NCBI GenBank assembly: GCA_022592435.1
Contig: JABYQS010000219.1
Coordinates: 1 to 53,824 of the forward strand
DNA: 53,824 nucleotides
Source: Cerioporus squamosus
Taxonomy: Eukaryota; Basidiomycota; Agaricomycetes; Polyporales; Polyporaceae
Reading direction: 5' to 3'
Part shown: positions 1 through 12,207 of the stretch, piece by piece
Position numbering within the stretch: the first letter of the stretch is position 1
How the letters are laid out: every line of letters begins with the position of its first letter
Translations under genes and position numbers: made by a program
Notes under the pieces: model-generated
Told to the model about the DNA's origin: nothing
Seen by the model: the letters and a program-made list of their open reading frames with translations, nothing else
The model's database searches: none

Positions 1-510
1 CCCCTGTACATATATCCAGCCTTTATATGGCGCAGTTGACCGCCGCCGTCTCGAGCTCAGCCGCACGACGCGCCGCCCCCTCTGTTCGTTGCAACGCGTC
101 GGCGCCGCCACAGCCCGGAGCCGCGCCCCCGACTGCCGCGTAGGCGCGTATCCCGGGAAAGACGGAGCGCGCGATTGCACGCCCACACGCGCCCTCATCG
201 CGAAGCAAAAACGCGAACAAAACGTCAGAGAAGTCATGAACGCGAACAAAGCACGCGTCGCGACGTGAAGAACATCCCAAGTGCACCACAAGGTGCCGAG
301 GAAGATGGGGAGACAAGGACGATGACGAGGATCGGCCTGGCCGCCGCCGTAACACCTCTCATGCACACACTTCACGAAGCGATGTGGAGGAAGGAGCACG
401 TAATGGCTAGCAACGGAAAGACAAAAGCAAGAACAATGAAGGGGTGTGGTCGAGAAGAACAAGGAGATCGGAAGGACACGAGGAGACCTGATCGAGAGAC
501 GCGGATTAGG
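1..510. other. Left-edge intergenic sequence
   Basis: No coding family is recognised here. The longer reading frames are Arg/Ser/Ala-rich and low in complexity. They do not continue the P450 exon that ends at 519, and I looked for the next P450 exon here on the minus strand without finding it. A TATA-like CATATAAAG on the minus strand at about 21-29 could belong to a gene lying left of the window. Confidence 0.5.
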
Positions 511-518
511 ACACTCAC

Positions 519-663
519 TGTATTTCTGCGACTGCTCGTAGAAGTACCTCCACTGCTCCGTGCTGGGGATGTCCTTCAGGTTGCCGATGATAGGTAGCCC
601 AGGAGGACCCGGAGGGAGGTGCTTGTTGCGGGAGCCAAGAAGAGACGAGATGAAGGACGACAT
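519..663 (-). pseudogene. Orphan first exon of a cytochrome P450
   Basis: The minus-strand exon begins at ATG 663 (MSSFISSLLGSRNK) and runs into the proline hinge PPGPPGLPIIGN and then the start of helix A (WRYFYEQ). This is the canonical N-terminus of a fungal microsomal P450 directly after the membrane anchor. The exon ends at a good donor (GTGAGT, 513-518) in phase 1. No second exon (beta-1 region), I-helix, ExxR or heme-binding motif follows in the 510 bp to the window edge, although normal introns here are 50-65 bp. Upstream sequence has a TATA-like stretch near 770. I read it as a gene truncated after exon 1. An unusually long first intron reaching beyond the window cannot be excluded. 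Confidence 0.7.
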
Positions 664-769
664 GTCAGCTAGCGATGTGGATGGGGTAGGCTGGGGATCG
701 CGAGGTGTCACGCCAGGTGTCGAGGTGTCGAGATAGCTCGCTGGAGACATACCAGACATGCGAGGCTTA

Positions 770-3700
770 TGTATGCCCACGCCGGGGGGCCGGTGACATG
801 ATGCTCGGAGGTTGATTCGGGCGGATGGCAGTGCCTAGCTTAGGCTCGCCGCTCTGCCATCTGCAGCCGCGCCCCCGAGAGCGTGCCGTCACGCCAATCG
901 AAGTTTCGAACCTAAGTTCGCCGACCGAGTTGCAGGAGAGTTACGCCAAGAATAGAGCAATTGTGCAGATGAGGATGAGAAGGCGCATTTGAGTCCTCGT
1001 GGCAGGCCACAGGATCCAGCGAGTCCAAGTCCGAACTGCTGCCCCGACCCGGAGCAGGGCGGCTACGATCGTCAGATCGTTCGCTGCACCATCGCAAGTT
1101 CTTCCAGGTTGCTTCGCACGTCTGCGGGACAGTCTTTCAGAGATGCTGCGAGGCCAATCCAGACAGAATGTGTGCAGCGACTGAGAATCCGGACCGAGAG
1201 ACGACGTTCGCAAGCTTGCGTGCGTTGTGAAGCCAAGCCTGCTCATTGGCGGACTGTCGGGCGTCAGTGCACGTGGGGGAGCAAGATGATCTCGGGGTTT
1301 GCCGACGATGGCCACTTGATGGCCACATTGATCTGCTCTTTTCACCGCTCTCTGACCGCCTCCTCATCGAATTCACGCCTGCAGGCTCTGCGATGGGTGC
1401 ATCGCTGCATTGCCTCGAGCACTGTACTTCCTGCGCAGACGCTCCGATATGCTCCTGCCCATGCGTGAGTGTATCGCCCCTGCTGTTCACTCCGACTCGG
1501 GGTGTTCTCCCCTCTGCAGCCCCGCGAACGCCCCGGTAGACCGTGGGTGGGCGCGCTACCTCCGGTGCGACGGAGCAGAAATCGCCGGTAAGTACGCGCC
1601 CTTGTCCCTGTTTTGCATCCGCTCGCGCTGACCATCCTCAGAAAGTAAGAATTCCCTCACATATCATGTACTTCCGTGCCGTTAGGGGCCCGGGGAGACG
1701 GACTCCACTGATAGATCTCCGCCCCCAGGCCCCTTCCAGGCTATTGTCACACTAATGCCAGCAGTGGTCTGACATGTATAGCTGGAAATGGCACGAATCC
1801 CCGGTCGTCTCTGCGCCGAACGGCTTTGAGCGACTGTCATGATGGCGCGCCGTCCGAAGACGGCACTAATCTGCCTAACCCCGGACATATTGCCACCACA
1901 CTAAGGAGTCAGGGGGAAACGGAGGAGACGGGCACGACAGACAACATGCAGGTACGCTCTCCGCTTGCTGCGCAGATACACGTATCCGACTCCCAGCGTT
2001 CTGACGTCTACTCAACGATCTTGGAGCTCAGCGCACACTGCACACCCTTTCGTGTTCGCAGTCGGCTCATCCACATGTGCGCGACGTGGCCATGTGCGCA
2101 TCCTGACAACCGGTGAACCGAACTGTCCATCATCGTCGATGAAACGCAACCCTGTCATTGGCATCCCATCTCTGTCCTCTCTCCGCATTCGCCACTCACA
2201 TTGAATGGCTTCCAACCTTCCCGTCTCGTGCCAGCAGCCACCGTCGCTCACCTAACGTTGGTTTGAATGCGCTGCCGAACAACGCCGACAATCATCACCG
2301 CTCTTCGATGCGCCGCTTCGACCTCACATGACCACGCGTTGCAGATGCAGAGATGAGCCTGTCTGCGCGTCCGCGCCCGAGCTCAAGACAGTATGCAGGC
2401 AGGGTGTGCAGCCTCGAGCTGTACGGGCGTATCTTCGCGCTCTCCCTGGGCGCGAGGGTCCAAGTCATGAGCACACCTGAGAGAACCTGAGAGGCGTATT
2501 CTTGGCACCCACCCACCGCTCCGGGTACGACAAGGTTCAATATAGGACAAGTGTCGATGAACTCGTTACTCAGGTTCCAGGAAGCACCGGTTGAACTCCG
2601 AGCTCGTGGACTTGGAACCAGACCTCTCCGTCCTTCACCTGCGAGACGCTCCCGAAGTCGGGGTCTGTACCTACCCTTCACATGGAGTGCCTGGCCATTC
2701 CAAAACCGAGCCCGGCGAGGCTCTCGCCCTTCCGAATGCTACACCCGAGCAAGGCGCGCGCACGATGCGCAGGACCCGATCCGCCTTGGATCTCGTCGTG
2801 TCAAAAGTCAAACTGTCGACCTCGACTCGGACGCCCGGGATCGGTTGCTAGCCGATACGAAATGCGAGCCTCGAGGACCACCTCCGCCGCGTGGGTCCCC
2901 TGCTGGCGCAGCTCTTGTTCGGGTGCCTGGCCCTGGACTGGCGGGAGGTGCAGAGGAGACTCCTGAGGCCGAGGTGTGTGCCCATGTTCGTGCTGCGCTC
3001 TTCCGCTCGACCGCACTCTCAAGCCTCAGCTTTCACAGATGTCTCTCTGACCGATCCATGGTGGCTGTAGGAGTCCTTGCGCGTTAGGCGGCGAACGCAG
3101 TCACGGTGCTAGCGACGACGCGTCCCAGCCGCGGCTGTCGTCGGTCGAGCCTTGTTCGCGGGACGGCTCAGCCGCCTGAAGAGAGCCAGCGACGTCACTG
3201 GTCAGAATGCTCGGTCCACCGCCATGCAACACGTGAAGAACACCCACCTTTCCGCGCGATCCGCGCGACAATTGTGGCGTCTTAGCCTCTAAGCGGCAAG
3301 GATTTGCGCATTCTGCTCGGGAGGCAGCCAGCCTGAACGCACTTCGGCTCGGTCCCGCGCGTACGGCCGCATGGATTGTGACGCGCAGAGGCTCGGGACG
3401 GACCACAGGCTACGCGTTTCGGACTGTCTCGGAGGCGATGTCTCAACCGCCTGTGTCATACCTGTGCGGGATTGTCGACAGGAAAACCTCATCGAGCACC
3501 TCTTCTCGCGCGCGCTAGTGCCAGTCGCCAGAAGATATCAGGGAGCCCCGCCGGCGCGGAGGTCCACCGTGCTAGAACTGTGCTGCTCCCTCTGCTCCCA
3601 GTCTTTCGGCTTCAGCTTCTGGTGGCTTGCGATGACGTGTATCTGCGACTCGAGGCCGGGACTTCTGGAACCGTATTGCAGCCATTCCTCGCACTCCTCG

Positions 3701-4830
3701 TTCGTCTGCCTCATGGCCTTATGACACTGTCTCAGCGTCCGACCTACTCTCTTGACGCGTATGTTCTAGCTTCTCGCCTGTGCGGCTCCTGCGTCATGGC
3801 TCATACGTCTGCCGTCGAATGTTCAAAGCAGTACCATGAGTTCTCGTCTTCCGGTTGAACGTGGCTAGTTGGATATGTCGTCACTCACACTTCGATACCC
3901 ACGCTCGTGCTTTCAGTGGCGGTACATACGACGACGCCCGATGCATCATCCAGCGGCACCCTTCCCCGCTGCTGACAATTGGAGTATGAGCTCGAGCTGC
4001 ATTAGTTGTGGATCTGCCAAGCTGCCTGCTAGATAGCGCGGCATTCAGGCTGTGATTCGTATGAATATCGCTATGATCGCTGCCAGATCAGGCGTGAGGC
4101 TCCCATGTACGTGTGCGTGCTGTGCTCCGGACTTCGCGCTTCCCCGCATCGCACTCGTATGCAACTTCTCCCCACAGCGGAATTGATAGATTGAGGCACG
4201 ATGGGCCAGCTGCTACCGGCTCTGACCACAACCTGCAAGACTTCTCCCGTTGCTCGTAACTTTAAGGGATGTTCTTTGACTAGCAGATCCTCGAACCGGC
4301 GTCGTGTGAAGCGGATTGGCCGGTGGGTTTGAAACGGTGCATCGCACGTAGATGGCAGCTACGCACCGTCCATCTAGAGTCGCTCTCCTTCGCGACTGAT
4401 CTACGTCGAAAGTCCAAGACCTCCTCTGAACTACACCCGCGCTGGTTGTGAGTTCTTGCATGAACTTCCTGATATATACGCTTGTTGTGTTCGCTTCCAT
4501 GCCAGGCTTCCGGCCAAGACAGTCTTCCATGTGCGTGCATTTCTTCGCTTTCGTGCTTCCACGCATCGAATCAACATGTACCTTCCAGGTACTGGCGTGT
4601 GGCCAGATAGATACATATGATGCGCCACTGGGTCGGATCACAAGCTGTGAGTGTCACTCTCCTCTGGAAGTTACCTTCACATTTCCAGAAGAGCTCGCAA
4701 AGATGCGTATAGCGCACGAGCTGCGGGACATCCATTTGGCTAACGCCGCTCTCCGCTCAGTGCCCAATTGGTGAGATAGCCTATAGCTACATAAGAATAG
4801 GTCCTCAAGCCTACCACAGTGACACTCAAC
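770..4830. other. About 4 kb without a recognisable gene
   Basis: Open frames of up to 178 codons occur on both strands (for example 2551-3087 and 3472-3858), but they overlap one another, are Arg/Ser/Pro-rich and show no motif I recognise. No terminal repeats, polyA tail or RNA gene was seen. Degraded repeat sequence or a lineage-specific gene with many short exons remains possible. Confidence 0.4.
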
Positions 4831-4835
4831 ATCCC

Positions 4836-6601
4836 ATGTCGTCTCAAGCAGAGATCGCGGCGATCGTCGCCGAGGCGAACAGTATGTGCGTTGCAGTTTA
4901 TGACTCTCCTTCGTTTCTCAATACTGACTGACTCAACTTTGAAGCACCATTTCCGGCTACTGTGCTATCGCATCTATAGGCACGTCTGCCACCGGTCGCC
5001 CCTTTCCCTGTCTGCCCTTCAACTTGTTGATGAGACTTTGTTGCAGTGCTATATATCTACGAGTATCTCATAAATTTCCACGAAGAGGTGACCTGTTTCT
5101 GGAGAGCAAAGCTCACGGGCGCAACCGTTCTGTTCTTCCTCACCAGGTATACCACCATGGCGAGCCTCCTCTTGGAGTTCGCTCTCGGATTCGTCCCATT
5201 TTCAGGCACGGTAAGATCTCAAAATCATCTGGTCAATCGTCCATGCTCACTGACGTTGCCCAACGGCTGCGGTTGCCATCACAGAGGTGCGCTCACTTCC
5301 TTCTGCTATGACTTCTCACAACGCTGACGCAGTGATTTCTCTCAGCTGCGTATTTCCCGATCAGCTGGACGACTTCATAGAAACAATGCAATACCTACCT
5401 TGGGCTGGTATGTGTAGCTGTTCCGCCCTGCCAGTGGCGTTCAGGAAGGCTGACATGCAAATTGTACGTCCAGGATTTGCGGCACTTCGCGCATACGCTC
5501 TGAGTAGGAACCGCCCTGTTTCCGTACTCGTGTTTGTGCTCTCCTCCGTCACCATTGTGCTGGATATGGTAAGTCTTCGTTGATCCTCTCCGTCTCTGTA
5601 AGCGCGATGTTATTCAAGTGATGCCCTTGCTACGCAGCTCGATAGGTTCAAGTACATCAAGCCCGCAGTGCTCCCGATCTTCGGATGTAGTCTCACAGAT
5701 ACGGTGAGCCCGCATCTAGCAATCGGGTCAGTGCGTTGTTTTTGCGGTTTGACGTGCCTGTGGCTGATGCACGCTGCATACATCCTCATTCAGATGTCAG
5801 TACACCTCCTCTTGACTCGGATAGGACGCTCATGCCCATTGCTAAACGGGATGCACCCTCAGTCTCGATTCTCGCACGGGCATCCCTCATTGTCGCGGAC
5901 GCAATCCTCATCGTCGTCACCTGGATGAAACTGTCTCGGCGGGGCGGCGCCACCGAGAGTTCCTTCGTTCATGTGGTATTGAGGGACGGTGAGGGTTTTC
6001 CCGCTCATCACGTCCCTCCGCTGAGCTCACAACACACATACCGCGCGCGTTAGGAACTATATACTTCATGTGAGTGGGTCTATGGTTCTTACATCCCGAG
6101 TACCACCCGTTCAGATGGGACACGCCCACAGATGTCTGCTGATATTGAACACCCTCCACCTTTCGTTCACGGTTGCTTCTGTGAGTCCGACTTTCCCTGC
6201 ATCTGCGCCGCCTTGAATGACACAGAGCTCTGTCAGATCGCCACACCAGTGTTCAGCCTCAGACCGGTCAGCAACGTCATAGTGTTCTCGGAACCGTAAG
6301 CACGAAGTCCCGCTTGCCACGGGCTCCACTTGACCTTTGGCTTGGTCACTGACACATTGGCTCTCTAGCCTCACGGCCATCCTTATCTCCCGGTTCATGC
6401 TGAACCTGCAGTCGGTCAACCGGAAGGCGCTCCAGCTCGAGCCTCGGCGGGATCTGGAGCCGCGACGTCCTCGGACTCGAGCGGCGATTCGCTTGTCTTC
6501 CAGCGCGTTGTTGGCTCATTGGGATCTTCGGTTCTAGACGACCAGGAGGATGAAACTGTTCACGAGGACGACAACGACTTATCTCAGGCTGCTAGCGACT
6601 G
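4836..6601 (+). CDS. DUF6533-domain multi-pass membrane protein
   Basis: This is a basidiomycete-expanded integral membrane family of unknown function, usually about seven transmembrane segments. Exon 1 is 4836-4885 (MSSQAEIAAIVAEANS). Exon 2 (4945-4979) and exon 3 (5047-5210) together encode the DUF6533 signature: GYCAIASIVLYIYEYLINF, then HEEVTCFWRAKLTGATVLFF. Later exons give FAALRAYALSRNRPVSVLVF, a GC-containing loop (PIFGC) and a last membrane segment (LTAILISRFMLNLQSV). The intron after exon 2 appears to be GC-AG. Near the 3' end the membrane frame would stop at 6537, while a shifted frame continues to TGA 6601 with FQRVVGSLGSSV and an acidic tail, which resembles the usual end of this family. 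I therefore place the end at 6601 and suspect a one-base frameshift around 6420-6460. It converges on the P450 gene 88 bp away. Function is unknown. Confidence 0.75.
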
Positions 6602-6689
6602 ACGCCGTCACTAGATAGATAACACTGCTTCTCGATACTTGCATATTGGCCTATATATCTCACAAATGCTCGCCAAGCCCGCCGTGCCC

Positions 6690-8771
6690 TCAGGTGGACG
6701 TATTCGCCCGAACCAGAGACTCGGCAGCAGCGGAGCGTGGTCGGATAGTGCACTCAAACGGTTCGGGGTAGCTGTTAGCGAGTTCACGATCAGGATAAAA
6801 CTCAGAAGTCAGAGAACGGACGCACGAGATTGCACCGTTCGTCATCTTCACGTCTAGTTTCGTAGGCTTGCCGTCCCGGTCTGTCGGGGCGCAGATGTTA
6901 AAGGCATGTAAGACGGACGCGATGGCCGTGAAGAGGGATGCCTCGGCGAAGTGTCGCCCGGGGCACATCCTGCAGGGTGTCTCAGCCTTGAACGAAGCTC
7001 GCGGTTGCCGGGTGTGAGAGTACTGACCTCCGGCCGTATCCGAAGGCGATCTCGGCGGGATCGAGCACGTCCGGGTTCGGTTCGCCCGACTCCAGCAGGA
7101 ACCGCTCTGGCCTGAACGTCTCCGGATCTGGATAGTACCTCGTGTCGCGAGAGTACGCCCTGTGCGACGAACATCAATGACAGCGCGGGTACCGATGCAA
7201 CACGTCACTGGAAGAGGCTCACCACATGTTTGCCATAATCACAGAGCCCGCCGGAATGCGGTAGCCTTTGTACTCGTCTTCCTGTACCGCGACGTGCGGT
7301 ATATTCAGCGGCGCAACCGACCGCCACCGCAGACACTCCTTGGCTATAGCGGCGATGTAAGGGAGGTCTGGTTTGTCCTGCATCGTCGGTAAGCGGTCCG
7401 GCCCCACTGTCCTGTCCAGCTCGTCCTGAGCACGTTTCTGTATCTGAGGGTTGGAGGCCATGGCTGCGAAGAATGTGTAGAGGGTCGAGAGGGTCTGCAG
7501 AGCGATGACATGCATCTTGGTCAACACCCGCTTTCACAGCAAGTAGCTTTACTTACCGTATCCGCACCGCCTAAGGGAATCGAGGAAGCAACGGTGAGTT
7601 ACCAGGGACGCGAATCGACAACCAGGGAACTGCACCTAGGTAAGCGTTTGCGGCCGCCGCTTTTACATCCTCCTCATCTTCTCGCTCATGGGCGCGCTCC
7701 ATCAAGGTGGTGACCATGGACGGAGGAATATGTCCTTCGCGCTGTCCAATCAAGAGTGAGAGTTGCCCAAGCAAAGCTAGCGAAGTATACGCACCCTCTC
7801 AGCCATAGCGGCCTCCCATGGCACATCATAAAGCTTCCGGACCGTCGGGACCCAGGCAGCGAACTGCCGTTTAAACTTTGCACCTGGGAACCAGGAGGGA
7901 ACGTGGCGTAGGCTCGGGAACGTTTGCACCAGGTATGGTTTCCCGGGCTGAAAGATGTTGTTGACGCAGTCCATGGCGTCCTCGGCGATCTTGATGTACT
8001 TGTCGTTCTTGCCAGAGACTTCGAGTCCGTACGTGGCGCGAATGATGACAGCACCTATGAGACTTTGGTATTGAAGCGGTTAGTAGCCTGACGTGACACC
8101 ATCGCAACCAAAGAGGACTCACTGCCTTCCATGCTCGTAGAACCTGGCGGGGTCCTCTAAGAGGCGGAGGAGAAACCTCTTTGTCTCGCTCTCCTGGATC
8201 GGGCGATACTGTACCATCACGCTCGGATTAACGCACTGGTGGAACACCGCCCTGAGCTTCCGCCAACGAGGACCATAGCGCATCATGGCTATGAGCGAGT
8301 CGAAACCCGCGCTACAAGTGTAATGTGTCAGATCCGACTTGCGCCGAAGCTAGCTTGCGCGTGGCACGTACAGTTCAGCGATTGTGGCCATATTTCTGTC
8401 AGAATAGATGGAGGAGCGTTTCTCCAAGAGCTCGACGGCCGCATCGTGCGTGCCGAGCACAATCATGGGCGTTCCGAATATGTTCAGTGAGACGATCTCG
8501 CCTGTGTATGCGTCGGAGTCAATCTACCATCCTGTAGGCGCGACAGAGGCAGGGACGCACCGTAACTGACGTTCAGATCATGCAGGTATAGCGCGATGTT
8601 TGCTCGGGGTATATCGAGGGCATTCCCGATGACCGGCCAGCCCGATGGCCCAGGCGGAAGCGGAAGATGTGAGTGCCGGGTAGATGATCGTCGAGCCCAC
8701 AGAGTGATGAGCGAACATAGCACGAGAAGGACAGGCCAAGAAGACGATAGTCCGTCCGGTAGGAAGGCCAT
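6690..8771 (-). CDS. Cytochrome P450 monooxygenase
   Basis: This is a heme-thiolate monooxygenase of the ER membrane that oxidises lipophilic substrates with electrons from P450 reductase. Start ATG 8771 gives MAFLPDGLSSS, then a hydrophobic anchor (WPVLLVLCSLITLW) and the hinge LPLPPGPSGWPVIGN. Following exons give GEIVSLNIFGTPMIVLG, helix C MMRYGPRWRKLR (about 8280), the I-helix GGADTT, the ExxR motif (KECLRWRSV, about 7330), a PERF-like region (FRPERF) and the heme loop FGYGRRMCPGRHFA, whose Cys is the heme ligand (about 6960-7040). All landmark motifs are present and in frame once about 50-60 bp introns are removed. A 14-nt microexon (7557-7570) encodes most of GGADT. Length is normal, roughly 500 residues. 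The family resembles fungal enzymes annotated as O-methylsterigmatocystin oxidoreductase-like. The CYP family and substrate cannot be assigned from the sequence. Confidence 0.92.
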
Positions 8772-11312
8772 GACTGACGGGTAGCGAGGCGAGAATCGAT
8801 CGAGGATATGACCTATCCTCACCACTTGTACCACATAGGAACGCCTTCCGCGACATGCGCAGTACTGATAGGATACATTTGCCGTTGGAGGATGCCACGA
8901 AGTCCTGCTTCGGAACCACCGCCTGACGTGCAAGGTTGCAATCCCGTGCCAGGGGGGCCGGGATACGTGCGAAGCCTCTCCCATGTAAAGCGATAAGGTG
9001 ACATAATGCGTCCGTATTCCCAGTCTAGGAGCAGATCTGACGGCAGGTCGAACAGACCAGGCGCCACAGAAGGAGTTAGTGCGCAGTGTCAGTTCGGTCT
9101 CACGGCTTCAAAGGAGACTTAACTCACAGCATGCATATTAACCAGCCCGCCTACCGCAACAGACACGCATATGAGAGGGGCGATGCTGCCATACGAGTGT
9201 CCTCAAGTTTCCGTGGACATAGGAATCTGCAAGAATTTTACTCCACGAGCCCCTACCTGGTCAAGTACTATTAGTGCGTAGGACCTTCAAGCGCGCAGGG
9301 CAGTTTGAAATGATACGGTACCTCATAGGAAGTCCAGAAGACGATATGCATTCCGGCAGAAAGAAGCAGCTGGCAAGATCATCGGGTTCCAGCTTCGAGT
9401 GCGTCCTTGCGAATGCGCTATTGGCGGAAGTTGGCATAGAGGCTGCTGCAATCTTTCACGTGCGAGGAATACCACTTACGGCAATCTCATGCGTAATGCA
9501 GCTGTTCACCGGAGGGAAAGGTAGTAACCAGAGTATTATGACCTTCCTCAGGCTCCCAATGCAGCCCTCCAAGTCGAGAACGAGGCGCCATCGCATGCAC
9601 CAGAGCTATGATCTGCAAGTGGTCGACCGCGGTCGTAAGGGCTGTATATGTGTGCGCCCCAGTCTGTAGACGCTACTTTGATGCGTACCCAATTCGAAAG
9701 TTAGCGATGGATACGATGTAGTGGGTGAGTTCCCCGGTGCTGGCAGTGACGCTGTCCGATATATCCCTGAACATGGTCAGACCTCGAAACCAGAAGTGAT
9801 AATATAGGTAACTGACATCAAAATAAATGTGCACTGAGTGAGTTGGGCGATGGACACAACTTCGACTCGACCTTGGAGACATGCAAGAAAAATGAGGTCG
9901 AGAGACAACTCCAGAGTGCAGGGAGCGCCCAGGAGCCTGGTTCAAGTGGCTGTGTTATGGTAGCGTGGTTGCCACGTGTCGTTTGACTCTGAGTCTGCCA
10001 GTAGTAGCAGCCTTCTCCTCTTGCCTCAGCTCTGTCGTTTCGCAGCTCGCTATATACTCCAGATCTTGCCGGTGATGGCTGGAGCTACGTATGAAAGTTG
10101 CAGATGTTTAGACGGAGTCCTGCGAGGAGTTTCACTGACATGCTCTGTCACCCGCTGTGACTTCTAGACGGCATTTATTTACTGAGACCAAGGAATTCAC
10201 AGTTCACTGAACCGATGTTGTTGGGTAAGCGAGTTGTAATTAACTGACTTACTGAGGTTAAATGTATCCGAACGGAGTGCTGAGTGTAGAGTGTATGCGA
10301 CTGCAGGTAGACCCAACGCACATGTGGTGTAGGGCCCAAACGGCCTTAGTACCGGACCCTCTCCTTTCGACGCAGGCTCAGCCCCAAGTCCTCCATGTCG
10401 ATCAATATCCGCCGATCTCGCCTCACCTGCCTATCGGACACCGGATGGACTGACTGTTGCTTGTCCTAGTCTCCTCGGCCCCCTGGGCTGACGGCTCCGG
10501 AACAGGGAAGATACGAAGATGACTCCATACCATCATCCGTACCATCAGCGACCGACCGAGCACGTCTCGCATTTCACTTTCAGGCTCGACAGTTTCTCTG
10601 TCAATTCAAATTGACTACCGTTCCATGAGCGGCGGACATCAGGGTCAGCCTGACATGTGGAATTACCGATGACTGCAGACCATCGTATGTGAACGCTCGG
10701 ACCGACAGCAACCTATCGGGCGCGACATCCCGCAGATCTTGGCCATCTGTGGCCTGCTGTCCGCCTCATCTCCTCATGGAATGCGGACAATATGCAAGTG
10801 AGTAGTACGTCTGCTCACGCTGCAACAGCGATCGTTGATAGACAGCGAACCCCCAGCATCGCCACCCAGGGTGCGCGTTACGTCTCACAGAGGGTTGATG
10901 AGAACACCATCACTGCATTTGGCAGTTCGTACGCCAGCGTAGGCCCTCGCTGAAGATGTCTTGGCGTGCGGAGGTCGTGCTGGGGCGCGCACAAGGCCGT
11001 GCGCTCGCCGGGCCCGCACCATAGTATCCAGGTCGAGAGCGCCCACGGGCTCTCACGGCCAGCGGTCTGTCTCCGGGATGGGTGCGCACTGCTAGTACGA
11101 ATCGGGAAGGCGAGTAGGAACGCAGGCGCTAGGAGTCGCGACGGGGGTGGGCAGCAGTGAGGTGGAGGGGTCAACGCAAGGGTATAAAAGGTGCGTTGCT
11201 GACAGCGGTCAACGACAGCACTCGAGTGTCGACTGTTCTTCTCCTCAGCTCTGCCCCCACTCAGTGCCACGGCCCTCCGCTCCCTCTTCGATCCACATCC
11301 CCTACTCCAGAC
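8772..11312. other. About 2.5 kb without a recognisable gene
   Basis: Short open frames on both strands (for example 9274-9669 plus and 9673-9945 minus) have no recognised motif and poor coding character. The minus frame at 8819-9067 contains PGPPGT but lies upstream of the P450 start and does not join it. The only feature I can support is the promoter of the isochorismatase gene at the right end. Confidence 0.4.
11183..11190 (+). promoter_or_regulatory. TATA box of the isochorismatase-like gene
   Basis: TATAAAAG lies about 120 bp upstream of ATG 11313 in a pyrimidine-rich 5' leader, a normal layout for a basidiomycete core promoter. This is inference from sequence only. Confidence 0.5.
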
Positions 11313-12207
11313 ATGCACTTAACCGCGTCCTTTGCTCGCCTAGCACTTGCGCTGCTCTCTTTGGCCGCTCTTGGTGCGTCTTCATGTCCGTGTTTTCCCC
11401 AGGTTGAGTTGACGGAGTTCGGGTACCGCAGCGACGGCGTTCAAGTACGAACGGATCGACAAGAACAGCTCGGTCCTACTCGTCGTCGACCATCAGGAAG
11501 GACTCTTCCAGCTCGCCCGGGACTTCCACCCCGTCGAGTTCAAGAACAACATCCTCGCGCACGCTGAGCTGGCGAAGGTCTTCGGCCTCCCGACCGTCCT
11601 CACGACGAGCGCAGAGCACGGTGAGCTCCCCTCCAGCCTTTCCTCCAGTCCATGCTGCGGAGACTGACATGCATAAATGTGTCCAGGGCCGAACGGACCG
11701 CTGCCCCAGGAGATCATCGACATGCACCCAGACGCCGCCTTCATCAAGCGCAACGGCGAGGTGAATGCATGGGACAACCCCGACTTCCGCAAGGCCGTCG
11801 AGGCTACGGGCAAGAAACAGGTCATCCTTGCGGGCATCACCACGGACGTCTGCACGTCCTTCCTCGCGCTCTCGCTCGTCGACGCGGGGTACACCGTGTT
11901 TGCGAACAGCGACGCGTCGGGCACGTTCGACGTGAAGACCGCTGAGGACGCGAATGACCGGATGCGCGTGGCGGGCGTGCAGCTGCTGTCGATGTTTGCG
12001 GTTGCGCTAGAGCTCATGCGCGACTGGCGCAACACACCGGGTGCGCCCGAGCTTCTGCCTTTCTTCGACAAGTGAGTTCTTCCCTCTTACGTGCTTCCAA
12101 ATCTCGCTCTACTGCTAATTGGAACTTGCAGGTACCTCCCGCAGTACGGCCTTCTTGCCCGTGCACACGTTGCGGCTGTCACCAACGGTACTCTGTCGGG
12201 CCTGTGA
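11313..12207 (+). CDS. Secreted isochorismatase-fold hydrolase, YcaC-like
   Basis: A cysteine hydrolase of the isochorismatase superfamily. Four exons (11313-11373, 11432-11620, 11687-12071, 12132-12207) join in frame to 236 residues. Residues 1-20 (MHLTASFARLALALLSLAALA) form a signal peptide ending in an AxA-type site, with the cleavage region encoded across intron 1. The core has the catalytic Asp in LLVVDHQEG, the YcaC-type GPNGPLPQEI loop, FIKRNGEVNAWDN, the catalytic Cys in ITTDVCTSF and the conserved NSDASGTF. Members of the YcaC subgroup are best known as intracellular octameric hydrolases of unknown substrate, so a leader peptide is notable. Cleavage of isochorismate or another amide/ester is family knowledge; the real substrate is not known. 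It stands alone, with no pathway neighbours. Confidence 0.9.

Noticed and set aside
23..597. Overlapping open frames at the left edge (110 and 140 codons).
   Set aside because: Low-complexity Arg/Ser/Ala composition, antisense to one another, and no motif.
2551..3087. 178-codon frame as a gene.
   Set aside because: Arg/Pro/Ser-rich, overlapped by equally long frames in other registers, no start context or family similarity.
8819..9067. Minus-strand frame with PGPPGT as the P450 N-terminus.
   Set aside because: It lacks the downstream GN motif, does not splice to the P450 exons, and a complete anchor plus PPGPSGWPVIGN starts at 8771.
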